Positions 37,218 to 49,800 of a stretch of 64,000 nucleotides of DNA are shown here, one piece after another. The number at the start of each line of letters is the position of its first letter. Position 1 is the stretch's first letter. The notes under the pieces were generated by a model, which searched no databases, was not told where the DNA came from, and saw only the letters and a program-made list of their open reading frames with translations. This DNA comes from Pycnopodia helianthoides (lineage: Eukaryota > Echinodermata > Asteroidea > Forcipulatida > Asteriidae): assembly GCA_032158295.1 (NCBI GenBank), contig CM063260.1, forward strand, positions 9,032,767-9,096,766, given 5' to 3'. The translations under genes were made by a program, and so were the position numbers.

Positions 37218-38388
37218 TGCCAATCTAAACTTATCACACTCTCAAACTAGTCCTGGTTAAGGTATCTGCTGAAAAGAATCTATTCCTGAAATATTGCTCC
37301 CGACTCTACGCTGCTGTCGAACGAGCATCGTTTTCATGAAGGTTTTTACCAAACTGTCCGCTTAATTGGCATTGATTGATAACTAGCCTATACCACGTCA
37401 CGATGTGAGCACAGTCACAATTGACAATCAAATTTGACCTTTTGCTGATATCAGTTGCATTAGGCGTGTGGGTTATATTTGGAAAACTTTGTCATTAACG
37501 CCAACATAAATTACTAATAACGGTGACTTTATTATAAGAAAAGTTTTTTTTAAAACTTTTACAAAATTATTGAAGTGGTTTTTTAAATATAGAAGTGGTT
37601 TGTTTGTTTCCGATAACACGAGCTCTGAATTTGACTACCCACAAATATATTTTAACTAAAGTTCGGGTAAAAACGAAAGTACAATTTTTTTTACAATCAC
37701 ATGACTGCATACGGTTTAATAGTAGTTTGAATAAGTCGATCAATCTGTATTGGGTTTGGCCCCAAATCCATTGGGGATTTTGATCAATTATTTGTTTATT
37801 TTAGTCAATTTATACTTTTCTGAAACTAGATTCACAGTTCTGTATACAGTCAACGGACCGCGGTTTAATTTACAGGCAAACCTATGATCTCCGTTGGCTC
37901 CAGACATGTAAATCTAGGGATGGGGGAACTGATGAGCTTTCAGACAATTGGAATACCGCTCAAGCATAGTATAATAATGTGGGGAAATGGTTTGGAATTA
38001 TTTTTTATTTCGGCCCTCGATGGGAACAGTTAGAATGAGAGATTTTGTTTTATTTTATTTTATTGGGGGGGGGGGGGGTCAAACGAATTATCTGGTCATG
38101 AAAGACACGTATTGATTATGAGTGAATACCGTTAGTTTGGAAGATGTAAATATCAATAAATTTAAGAAAAGAGTTATGTGTAAAAAGGGAACTGAAATGT
38201 AATCAAGGATTAAGCTATAATTATTGTGCTTCAATAAATTATACTACTAATTACTAATTGCTTCATTAAATTATAAAGCATGTTTGAAAAATTGAATCAT
38301 TTCGTGTTCAATCTCCGATTCTTTTCGTCGTAGGTTTCCTCTGAAATGCAATCATTCGCATTATTCTGTCATTGCTCATTTGATCAAC
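37218..38388. other. 3' flank of the secreted-protein gene
   Basis: No coding region is seen. Low-complexity G run at 38066-38078. AATAAA-type motifs near 38155 and 38233 are candidate polyadenylation signals. Confidence 0.35.
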
Positions 38389-38783
38389 TTAAAGGAACAT
38401 TAAAGAATTTGTTTTTGCTAACAAAACAGTTGCTGGCAGTGTAAGCACTTTATGTAATCCACCATATACATAAACTGACAAACCTGTAGAAGTTTGAGAT
38501 CGATCGGCCATCTGGGTCACGAGAAAATAGTGAAAAACCGATTACACATTTGTATGAAATCATATAGCTTCAACAAATTAATAAAACGCCCACTGAGCGA
38601 TAAACTCCAATCGGAAAATTAGTTTATTAATTTCTCATCAAATATGGCATTTCAAACAGAAATATTCCAAGGGATGTTTTCTACTATCATCATCATAAGA
38701 CCGTGTAAGTTTTATGTAAATCTGTGATCAAAAAGTATATTTTTACAAGTTTTTTTCTTACCAATTCTGTAATGTTCCTTTAA
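38389..38783 (-). mobile_element. TTAA-flanked MITE, copy 5 (inverted, left end shortened)
   Basis: This is the only copy in reverse orientation: ggtttttcactattttctcg appears as its complement near 38520-38540. The left end keeps TTAAAGGAACATTAAAGAATT and the right end CAATTCTGTAATGTTCCTTTAA is intact. Confidence 0.9.
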
Positions 38784-39344
38784 AGTAACAATAGAAATGT
38801 GTGCAGGTTTGGGTGCGTTCTAATTACACCAAGTATTGTTTAACAGAGGAGGGAACACGGTCGACCTACTAGTGGTTGATTGGATTTTCCCCTTTATTTT
38901 AACATTCAAATAATCCAACGGACTACATACAATACATTCTTTTAGAATGACTGATTCTTTTATTCTACTGAGAGTGCTCAAATAGTTGATTTCTGAGTTT
39001 TCTAGAACAAGAAGCTTGTCATTGCCATAATTTCCTATAGTTCCTATAATATCTATTTATAAAAACATTATTGTTGATCGCTTCAGGAATCAATCGGCGC
39101 TGCCGAAAAACCTCCAAGTTCATTCACCTAAATCACTACACCTATAGGCCTGTAGATTGGTTTATGTCAATGTAATGCTGATTAATATAGGCACAATTAT
39201 AAAGAAAGATACAATAAAAGTCACATGTGCCAGTTTCAGCTGAATACTGAGAAAACAGCATTAAACTGCTACGGTATTTTTACAAGAATACGAAGCTGTA
39301 TAAGGGACATCGTGAATTTTAATTACAAATTTTCTTACCCAGTA

Positions 39345-39770
39345 CGTATCGCCTTATGGTACGCCTTAATAAGCCGTACGTACGCCTGAATAAGCCGCAC
39401 GTACGCCTTAATTATCCGTACGTACGCCTTATGTAACCCGTACGTACCCCTTAATAAGCCGTTTGTACGCCTTAATAAGCCGTACGTATACGCCTTATCT
39501 AACCCGTAATTAGCCAAACGTAGGGATTATTAAAGCGTACGTACAGGTTACATGAGGCGTATGTACACCTTATTACCACGTATGTACACCTTATGTAACC
39601 CGTACATACGCATTATTAAGGCGTACATACACCTTATGTTACCCGTACACACACCTTAATAACCCATACGTACGCCTTATGTAGCCCGTACTTACGCCTT
39701 AATAACCCGTAAGTACAACTTATGTAACCCGTACGTACACCTTTCTAACTTGTTAGTAAGGCGTTTGAAC
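39345..39770. repeat. Degenerate ~21-bp tandem repeat rich in CGTACGTACGCC
   Basis: Units resembling CCGTACGTACGCCTTAATAA repeat about 20 times with strong divergence. Two alternating endings (TTAATAAG and TTATGTAACC) are seen. Each unit contains the self-complementary GTACGTAC core. Not coding. Confidence 0.85.
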
Positions 39771-40504
39771 GCCTTACTAATGTACCTTCACGTGCATTTT
39801 GACCCCTGACCCAGCGGCGTGTGTGCAGGAGCGAACCACACTAGCACTAATAGACCTTTTCATTGTTGATCGCGCTGGTTGGCAAAACATTCAGTCGTGT
39901 TAGCAGACAATGCGACAAAATTCATAACTTTTGCAAATTTTTATTTGACACAAATACATATTATGGTTAGTTGCTTTGTTTCCAACAAATTCAACAGTAT
40001 TTTTGAATATTTGTGTAACATTGTTACAAACTGTGTGGCTATCTGTTTTTGCTTTGTATTTATGGCTTTCCATAGTTTTCCAACCTTGGTTGGCAACAAC
40101 TCGGGCTGTGACGTTGCAATAGAAAGGTCTACGTGTGTGTGAGTCAAGCCGCCATTAAGACTAAACGTGCAATATGTTGGTTGGTTGTATGCATGAGTCG
40201 ACGTTCGTGACAACTGCCATCTTCAATTGGGGGGGGGGGGTACAATCTAACTGCTAAAATAAAGAGTAATAGAAACAGGTTTAGGGCATCGAAAAATATT
40301 ACAATATAGGCCTACGAGACTAGTGGAAATAATGGTTACAGCTATGATGACACCCAAACTGTGTTTTAGACCAACAAATCATGATACTTAGTCAGCAATA
40401 CAAGATTGAGGGGCTTCTGCTTTCAGAAAGATTCAGTCTTTCACGTTAAAAAAAGCCATAATATGTTGAAAATTGTTTTTTTTGTGTGTTTTTTCGGAAG
40501 ATAT

Positions 40505-41095
40505 CATTTGAATTTTGAATTGGCTGTGTCTCTGATACTTGGGTGTGTCTCTGATAGTACTTGGGTGTGTGTCTGATACTTGGGTGTGTCTCTGATAGTA
40601 CTTGGGTGTGTCTCTTACAGTCCTTGGTTGTGTCTCTGACAGTACTTGGGTGTTTCTCGATAGTACTTGGGTGTTTTCCGATAGTACTTGGGTGTGTCTC
40701 TGATAGTATTTGAGTGTGTCTCTGCGTGTACTTGAGCGTGTCTCTGACAATACTTGGGTTTGTCTCTGATATCATTGTTGTGTCTTGATACTTGGTGTGT
40801 ATTGATAGTATTGAGTGTGTCTCCATAGTACTTGGTGTGTCTGATAGTATTTAGTGTGTCTCTGCGTGTACTTGAGCGTGTCTCTGACAATACTTGGGTT
40901 TGTCTCTGATATCACTTGGTTGTGTCTCTGATACTTGGGTGTGTATCTGATAGTATTTGAGTGTGTCTCTGGTGGTACTTGGGTGTGTCTCTGATAGTAC
41001 TTGGGCGTGTCTCTGATATCACTTGGTTGTGTCTCTTATACTTGGGTGTGTCTCTGATAGCATTTGAGTGTGTCTCTGACACTCAGTACTCGGTG
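40505..41095. repeat. Minisatellite, ~22-bp unit (GTACTTGGGTGTGTCTCTGA), block 1
   Basis: About 27 units of GTACTTGGGTGTGTCTCTGA plus TA, with many short indels. A roughly 170-bp segment (40690-40770) is repeated at 40830-40915, indicating higher-order duplication. The same unit makes block 2 at 41965-42635. Confidence 0.95.
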
Positions 41096-41116
41096 TGCAT
41101 CTCATAGCTCTCATTT

Positions 41117-41960
41117 TTGGTACCTTATGGAGACTAAGGACAAAACATAAAAGGGAAAACAAAAGGTCTCCACATGGAATTTCTAAAGACCGGGGTGCTC
41201 CACAAGGAAATTTTTGTACAAAGTCTATGGGAAGCTGTTAAGTGCAGGGACAAAGGAAAGAATAGCCTTGATTTCAAGGCTGTGTTTGCTTACTACAAAG
41301 CTAAAAATGTGCATAACCACAGCCGCACGAATGCGATGCCCGAATGCAATGCAACTCCTGTTCAGGTCCCCCCGACTGTCTTTAAACAGCACACCACGCT
41401 CTCACCCAAGGAAGCACACAAACGCTCGTTTCCACAGTCCCACACACACCGCTATTCCACACACCGCTATCGCCCACAATCCTAGCCCGTGAGCCGTCAG
41501 GCTCACAGCCTTGACGATCTTGTACACTTCCGGGTTTTGCGGTTATGGTAATAAGTGCGCTCTTTGCATATCCACTCACCCCCCCCCCCCCATTTTCCAC
41601 GGATTTGCAAAGAAAAACAATGAAACACATAAGACCTGGAAGTGTACAAGATCGTTAAGGCTGGATCTCCAAGGCTGTGAGCCTGACGGCTCACGGGCTA
41701 GGATTGTGGGCAATAGCGGTGTGTGGACAATAGCGGTGTGTGTGTGGGGCTGTGTACAGGCGCTGTGTGTGTGCATGGTGAGAGTGCGGTGTACGTGCTA
41801 TTTTTTTTTAGAGTCAGTCGGGGGACTGGGGTTGTACGGCATTCGGGCGGCTGGGGTTTTAGTATCCTTGCTCTATGGTTTTAGCTAGAGTACTTGTCTA
41901 CACAGCCTTGATATCAAGGCTTAGGAAAGAACAAAAGAGTGCTCCACAAGGATGCATTTT
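41117..41960. mobile_element. Insertion splitting the 22-bp minisatellite, with an internal foldback
   Basis: The left part (41117-41275) matches the dispersed repeat at 21905-22050 (gtctatgggaag, gcagggacaaaggaaag). The foldback arms are 41444-41532 and 41638-41742: cacaatcctagcccgtgagc pairs with gctcacgggctaggattgtg, and gatcttgtacacttcc with ggaagtgtacaagatc. The right edge repeats gccttgatatcaaggct and aggaaagaacaaaag near 41905-41940. No ORF of note. Confidence 0.7.
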
Positions 41961-41964
41961 TGAG

Positions 41965-42635
41965 AATGTGTGTACTTAGGTGTGTATCTGATAGTACTTG
42001 GGTGTGTCTTTGATATCCCTTGGTTGTATCACTTTGATACTTTGGCAGTGTTGTAGTCGAGACCTGGGAGTCCGAGACCGAGACCAAGACCTGGAGGTCC
42101 GAGGGGGAGACCGGTCTCGAGACCTACAACACTGTACTTTGGTGTGTATCTGATAGTATTTGAGTGTGTCTCTGACACTCAGTACTTGGGTGTGTATCTG
42201 ATAGTACTTGGATGTGTCTCTGATAGTACTTGGATGTGTCTCTGATAGTACTTGGATGTGTCTCTGATAGTACTTGGATGTGTCTCTGATAGTACTTGGA
42301 TGTGTCTCTGATAGTACTTGGATGTGTCTCTGATAGTACTTGGGTGTGTCTCTGATAGTTCTTGGATAAACCTCTGATAGTACTTGGGTGTGTCTCTGAT
42401 AGTACTTGGATGTGTCTCTGATAGTACTTGGATGTGTCTCTGATAGTACTTGGATGTGTCTCTGATAGTACTTGGATAAACCTCTGATAGTACTTGGGTG
42501 TGTCTCTGATAGTACTTGGATGTGTCTCTGATAGTACTTGGATGTGTCTCCGATAGTACTTGGATAAACCTCTGATAGTACTTGGGTGTGTCTCTAATAG
42601 TACTTGGATGTGTCTCTGATAGTACTTCAATACAA
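41965..42635. repeat. Minisatellite, 22-bp unit (GTACTTGGATGTGTCTCTGA), block 2
   Basis: About 25 highly uniform units, mostly GTACTTGGATGTGTCTCTGA plus TA. A variant ending ggataaacctctga recurs at 42364, 42473 and 42562, with spacings of about 109 and 89 bp. The uniformity indicates recent expansion relative to block 1. Interrupted at 42046-42134 by a small inverted repeat. Confidence 0.95.
42046..42134. mobile_element. 89-bp inverted-repeat insertion in the minisatellite
   Basis: CAGTGTTGTAG-TCGAGACC at the left pairs with GGTCTCGAGACCTACAACACTG at the right. The interior is Gag/Gac-rich (gagaccgagaccaag). It sits inside the otherwise regular repeat, so it is a later insertion. Confidence 0.75.
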
Positions 42636-42639
42636 ATCA

Positions 42640-43630
42640 AGGAATGGGATGAAGAATTATCAGCACGTTAAATTATTAGAGATAAAGACCAAACTAAAAC
42701 TCAGAGTCTATTTCCACATGAAACCTCGATGATTTTCGTTTACTTTCAAATTAAAGCTAATTCCTTTGCGAGAAAACTTCACCACAGTGCTGACGTCTTC
42801 TTTAATATGATATATAACATAATGACATTGATATATAAAGACAAATTATTTGGGTTTTACCCGCTCCTATACTAACTGACCTGTCGTTATTTGAGCCAGC
42901 GCATTGGTCATCCGCTATAAAATGCTGCGTACACATCACATGGAAAAACAATCAAAGCAATCACACATTGGTGTACAATATAAGGGTAGAACCAAATAAC
43001 ATTGTTCTTTATTAGTATGACAGTACATACATAATGCTGGTTATCATTATACAAACGGGGCATGTGTAACAGGTTCGAATGCGGCTAGCGCACTCTATAA
43101 TGAGACATAATGAATTTTACAAGGGATACGCTGGTATTTGCTTGTAAAAAATGAAAGGTTGGTTTATTCCGGCTATAAATGAAGGGAAGGGCGATTTAAA
43201 CGCTGTATTATCATCATATGAGAAAGTTAAAACATATCTCAAATAAAAGAAGAGTAATAGAAAACCTGGCGGGTCTCGACAATAAAATATAAAAGGACAA
43301 TTTTACAAAATAATACAATTAGACAATGCAAATATAAGAAACGATTGAATGGCCTATCTGTTTAGTTGTGGACGTGACTGGGCGCACCCGGCGAAAATGA
43401 AGAATAGCTAGTCGATACTTTGAAGATGATGACAAGACGATGATAAGATGATACAAGGGGGCGCTGAAGTTGATGATGGGGGACTTGAAGAAAGGGGTGC
43501 GAAAACAGTTCCTTGTCCTTGATCAGGGGACAGGATTACTGTTTTCGTTGCAATCAGTAACAATGGTGAAGTTGAACAAGTGATGAGTTGATATTTCGCT
43601 GTCCTGCTGGCTCTCTGGTATTTTGAATCC
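42640..43630. other. Intergenic stretch without a supported gene
   Basis: AT-rich unique sequence. I see no splice-supported ORF, RNA gene or clear repeat here. Confidence 0.4.
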
Positions 43631-43631
43631 G

Positions 43632-43789
43632 CCTAGAGCAGGACAGGGATGAATATAATGATTATTGTGATGTTAAGCTGGGCTGGCGCAATCCAATGCA
43701 GATATCCGACAGAGGCAAAGTGTACAAACTGAAGAAACTTGGAGGGTTAAATCTTACAACTTTCCTCTGTCGGAGTCCAGTGGCCAAGT
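43632..43789. repeat. 158-bp direct repeat, copy 1
   Basis: Begins cctagagcaggacaggg and ends gtccagtggccaagt. It matches 44981-45138 at 157 of 158 positions by eye (caaagtg here, cgaagtg there). On the minus strand it is preceded by ttaattttag, which looks like a splice acceptor. Confidence 0.95.
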
Positions 43790-44980
43790 CTAAAATTAAT
43801 CCGATATGCCATTCAAAACTATAAAATACACTAAAATTAAATACTTAATAGTAAAACCTAAATAATCCTTTTAACAAGAAACCACTTATCTTTCAAATAA
43901 AGTAAGTGTGAATCAATGACTGTGGGAATGTTTATTGCACTGGTCAGTGAAGTCTCTTAATGGGTGTGAAATTGAACACCTTCTTCCCAGACCAGTGCCT
44001 AAGGCTGAATGATGGACAGTCAAGGATTAAAGCCAATTAAAGAACACTCCTTGCATAGTTTGTGGTAGGACATTTCATGGAATAATGACTCATTGCTCCA
44101 TGAAATCAGGATGTTACAATAAACAATGAAAAACACAAGGATTTAAGCTACAATTATATACAAAAGTGATTTGGGCAGACTTTCAAGAAGTCTAAAATAA
44201 AAGTGAATGCCAAAGATTAAAAGCAAACAAGAAAGTAAAAATCAAAGATATATCAAAATCACAGAGCAAAACTATAAAACTAAAAGTTTAGTTTCAGTAA
44301 ACCAAAAGAAAGATAAATGCATAGAACTAAAATCAATTAAACTTATAATACAAAACTAGTATCTGTCTCTTGCTCATAAAAGCTTCCGACAAGTACTATT
44401 AGGAACCACTATTAATCACTAAAACTCTCAGACTCTAGTAAAAGTGTGTGGTCTTGGACAAACCAAGGACAAAGTACAGACAATAAGAAATTAAAGAGTA
44501 ACCTTCAGTTGGCTATGAAAGGGACATAAAACTATCCTGGGTGTGATGCAACCAGGATTAAATAAAGCAGTGCATCACATCTTAACACGTGTACACTTAA
44601 GAAAATACTAACTTTGAATGAAGTTTAAACCGTGAAATAAAAGGGTACTGTATTCTTTCTCACAATACAATATAATGAAAAATGCAGAGTACCAAAGCAA
44701 CATTAAATAAATCAAGTTCAAAGCAATACTAAGACAAAATGTAATTTACATTTTGTACTTCAAAAGTTAAAAGAGCATGGAAAACAACAAGTCAACAATT
44801 ATCACTTCAAAATAAGAGCATTTAAAAAGGGAACTTCAATAATCAAATCCTAAAACACTTTCCTTACACAATAGAAAATAAGCAGTGACTGTTCAAACTT
44901 AATGTTAATATGACATTCTGATCTTTACTTTAACTTTTAAGCCTAAGCTCACAAGAAAGATAAAAGTAAGATCAAACTTA

Positions 44981-45138
44981 CCTAGAGCAGGACAGGGATG
45001 AATATAATGATTATTGTGATGTTAAGCTGGGCTGGCGCAATCCAATGCAGATATCCGACAGAGGCGAAGTGTACAAACTGAAGAAACTTGGAGGGTTAAA
45101 TCTTACAACTTTCCTCTGTCGGAGTCCAGTGGCCAAGT
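44981..45138. repeat. 158-bp direct repeat, copy 2
   Basis: Nearly identical to copy 1, about 1.19 kb away in the same orientation. On the minus strand it is followed directly by GTAAGT at its lower-coordinate edge, a consensus splice donor. To the right (45185-45240) two inverted CCAAT-type motifs (gattggttgc, taccaatcac) could belong to a promoter. Confidence 0.95.
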
Positions 45139-45280
45139 GTCCAAACACTTTCTTGGGGATGGTCACTGACCTCTGGACATCTCTTCCTCAATGCGCCGTG
45201 ATTGGTTGCATAGGCTGCTACCAATCACCCACTCATCACACACCACCAGGCAACCACCTACTCCTAGACTCGCCCTAGTC

Positions 45281-46710
45281 CGAGGTGGACTAGGTAAACT
45301 AGGATTGTTAAACTAGGAGTTTACAAAAAAAAGGGGGGCCTACAATTTCATCCCATTACACATGTAAAGCCTCGGTTAGGATTTCATCACTCAGAATGGA
45401 GGAGATACAATGTCTTCACAATAAAGATCTATCCACAAAGCATGCGGAGAGCCCTAATTTGCTGAAGAGAATTTTCACCCCCCTAAAATTTGAAGAGCCT
45501 ATACACTAACCCCTCATTTAATCAACAGTGCTATAAGGTCGATAATTGTAATTTCAAATCCGTAATGATAAAAAATTCGAATAAGTTTGAAAACATAATT
45601 CAAAATCCACCGAGTGTTTCTTTTTGCCAAACTTATTTTTGGACCCACTCTTGATCAATAAATTCCATTAACCAGGAACTCCAAAACTTGCAAAACCAAT
45701 TTTATGAAACCCATACACACGACATTATAGTCCTGAGCCGACGTGTGTTGATGTGGTTATGTGTTGCCTCATAGTCATGATTGTTAGTGAGTGAACACAT
45801 TATTAAGTGTTACAGTAAGTACTGAAGTTTACGTCATAGCACACTTTAAGCAGTACAATAATTTATCACGCATACTTTTAAAGCTACTGGTAGGCTTACT
45901 AAGTTAGGCCTAACCTACATGTTTGTGCATAGCTTGAACCATGGCTACACCTTATGTGTTAGGTATCGTTACTAACAACAGATTGAAAGTCTACGAATCA
46001 GTCATAGTTCTTATTCAGCAAATATTAAAAACCGTTTCAACCTCTCAAAAATGAGAACAACAAAGAGTGTAACTGTTGAGCACATTGCTTTTATATATAC
46101 CCTGTTTAAACAAAAACAATCGAATGTACAATCTCAATATAAAAAAAACACCCCAATAAACTAATATAAAATGACAGAGGCTAATTGATAACATAAAAGT
46201 AGGTTTTACAACCGTTGTCGTCCATATAAGTTACAGACATAATATAAATGACACAATGCAGTCATCCAAAAGAGACATGACTATTTCTATTGGACACACA
46301 AACAACTGAATACAGCCTCGTGTTGACTGACCAAATTACTCCACAGTCCTACATAACAGCAGGTAGAGTAGTCATCTCTAATCCTAATAACTCAGCCCTT
46401 ATTTATGTGACACTTCACTGTCGCCTTTCATGTGTCACCTCAAAATGAATATAAATTTAGTTCAGCAAAAATTCACTTAAAATTGCATAGTACAAACGAT
46501 ACAATAAAGATCAATGGAATTCGGCGCTCAACCAATGCAATAGTGTTTTGCACCCATCACCATGTGATATTGATAAAGCATAAACTGCATTCAAACAAAC
46601 ATTCCTGAGTTGTTTAATCATCCCTTACCGAGGCTGACTTGGACTCATGTCACACGCAACATTTAATAATAGTGTCATTTAATAATCTTTTTGAAGCAAG
46701 TATACTGACA
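45281..46710. other. Downstream flank of the EXOC3-like gene
   Basis: AT-rich, no coding region seen. TTTATT at 46711-46716 reads AATAAA on the minus strand, 88 bp past the EXOC3-like stop, and is a good polyadenylation-signal candidate for that gene. Confidence 0.45.
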
Positions 46711-46803
46711 TTTATTATTAGAAGAGCTTATCTTATTATTATTTATTATCTCCCTTAAGCCACCAACATACTGTACTGCTCTGGTCACTTAGTCACATCC
46801 ATC

Positions 46804-49800
46804 TTATATCATTGGCAGTTGAGAAAATATGGTCTTTTCTCCAAAACCACGTTTGCCTGTCTTTCGTTTCTTTCCCAATGACGAAGATACTATCTATGAA
46901 TTGGAAGTAAACAAAATCAACTAATCTGCTTTGTCAAAATTCATTCAAAAAACGTATTTAAAAAAAGATTAATACAATTTCAAGAAAGCAACGTTAGTAA
47001 ACTGTTAGTATTTCAAAACTGAACGAAAATTTGACTCTTATTTATAGTCTTTTATTTAGGTAACATTGATAAACTTACCGAACTTATCTGGGCTTTTGTA
47101 AATCCACCCCTGACTTTCAGAAGCCTTTTTGCATGTTTTTCCTTGATGTCTGGGTACGTACTGGAAATGACCTACCACAGTGAAACAGACGTAGATATAG
47201 TCTTTATGTTTAGGTTTGTATACAGTGGGTAGTCAGGAACGAAGGAAAAAACATATATTCGAAGCAAGGCAAATGACGGTGGCAAAGTTTCGTCAAGCAA
47301 CTATTAAATGTATAGCAAGTAATATAAAATGATAGGTATACAATCAGAAACTGCCATGTTTCAACAAAAATGGGTGTTAACTCTAAACTAATCGAGTTTG
47401 GCTATAGCAAGGCTACGGTTTCACCGTTTCAAACGTCAACTTATTCATTCCATTTCCAAGATTGGTTTGAATAAATACAATTTTGCAGCCAGTGAGGCAG
47501 AAACCGAGATTTGTCGACTGTCCTGCAACGAGGCACCAAACCACAGTTTTGTGGCACATATCAAGAAAAACATAACCATTTCAAAATGGTAGATCCCAAC
47601 CCCGTGATACTCCTTGATATCCTGCAGTGTACCAATACACACTATTTAGGAGGGGTGTCAATCAACAGGGGTCGTCAATTTGGTCAGGAGGGGTGGTGAA
47701 AAAAAAAATTCCCATAGGTCATGCACAAACCCCTAATGTGCAGCACGTGCGCCACTCATCACTACCACAAGCTTAGTGGTAAGGCATGTTGTGTCTGACC
47801 GCTCTAGGTTCAATGGCCTTTTGTGAATGAAGGTCTTGTGATCTTGTGCCGACAGCAGAGTGGTTTAGCAGACATAAATCATTGAGATAAGGCAGAACAG
47901 ATCCTCTTAACCTCTTAACCTATCAAATGGGCGTGCCGCAAAACTGTGGCTCGATTTTGTTGCAACGTTGCACCAATACAGGTGCAGCGTTGCAGGGTTT
48001 TAATTAAAGGAAAACCCATGAACATTTCGTGTCAGCTAGGAATTCAGGAAGTGATTTGAGATGAGACAAAGAAGTTTTAAACCAGCCGTGTCTCCTCAAA
48101 GTGCCTCCCAGTCTTCCAAAATCGTTTCAAACAACGCGTTGCCGAAATTGGACACGACAAGTGCGCCTCTAGTTGCAAGGTTAATTGACGAATCAAAATC
48201 CCTCCCAGGTTAAACTTCATAATGGTATGAGACCACAATGGTCCCGGAAGTTCTAACACGCGCGAGACTTGCACAGCCTATAGACTGTGCAAGTCTCGCG
48301 CGCACCAGAACGAGAAAACACGACAAACGAAGAACTTTATTTTGAATGAAATCAAATCTTTGCTTTAAATTATTTTTAATGACAAATCTGAAAAACAAAA
48401 ATACTCATTACAATTGGTTTAAATTAGTTTTAGCTTTTAAAAACAAATACACATATTATTAGTTATATATTATGTAAACAAAAGTAAAACTCTGGGACAA
48501 GGATGTTTATTTGATCTAAAAAATTTTGAAACCCTTTTTGTAAATCTACGCCCGAATGTGAAACTACTAAAAGCTGGTTTATACGCGGACGCGCGATGGT
48601 CGAGAGGGCGTAAAATTAACGCGTAACGCAGTTGAAAGAGGAAGCTGACGCCTCAACGACCAATAAAAAGGATTTTCGACCCGCGCGATCAAAACAAGCG
48701 TTTAATAAGTTTCGTGATCAGAGGTGGGCACAAATTTTTAATTTTTTGCGAGTAACCGGAAGCTGAGGTCAAGTTTATTTCTCGGGTTTTCTTCGTTATA
48801 TTGTTGAAATGATTTTACTTTTATATGTTTTGTTAATAAGTATTACATTTCCAACAACATATGTAATTTTCATGGTCATAAACTACGCTAAACTAAAATA
48901 ATGGACGAAACAAAATCTCGCCAACGTAAAACTCCATAAGGTTGGGACCATCATGGTCCCGGAAGTTCAAATACCCGCGAGACTTGCACAGTCTATTGGC
49001 CTGATATACCCATAGAGTTATATATAGTTATAACACACCTCTTGCTAGTTCTGTATTCTGGTTGGCTGAAACACGGTCACGTGGGATGAACTATTATAGG
49101 CTAGTGCATGAGATTTGCACAACAATGAACTAGACATCGCACGCGCGTAGTTTGCGGGAAATAGTTCCCGAAGCGGGCAATAGTCTTTCAATTTTTGACT
49201 GGTTACAGCGCCCTCAAGAGGTTGCCAGGCTCATCTTAATAAGAAAAAAGGCGGCGTCTCGATCGGATCACGGTAGTTTCTTTTCTTATTTCATATTTTG
49301 GACCGAGTTGTGTTATAAAACACATATGGACTGCCATGATTCGGTCACTAGAGTTCGTCTATCCCCCCTCGGGCCTGTGAGTGACCAGAAGAGGGACCTA
49401 TTTCCCGAGGCCTTCGGCCTCGGGAAATAGGTCCCTCTTCTGGTAACTCACAGTCCCTCGGGGGAATAGACGTGCTCTAGTGACCTCATTGCCAGTCCAT
49501 ATGTGTATAATAGTTCCCAGTAGACGCCATCTTTACGGACGGGCAAAGTGCATTTTGGCTTGCAGGTGCGTCAAACGCTCAACTTATTAACGCACCCGCG
49601 TTGTTCACTGACCAATCCTGCAATGAGTTTCGTGAAATGCGCGCGTGTTGCACGCCGTTCTCACACGAAACGCACGACTGTTTGTTCTAAACTGCCCGTA
49701 GAGATGGCCGATTTACGTCATACTGCAACCTATCTATAGGAACTAGAGGGCGCACTGGCAATACTGCGTGCACAAACGCGCCGGGACTCAAATTTATGTT

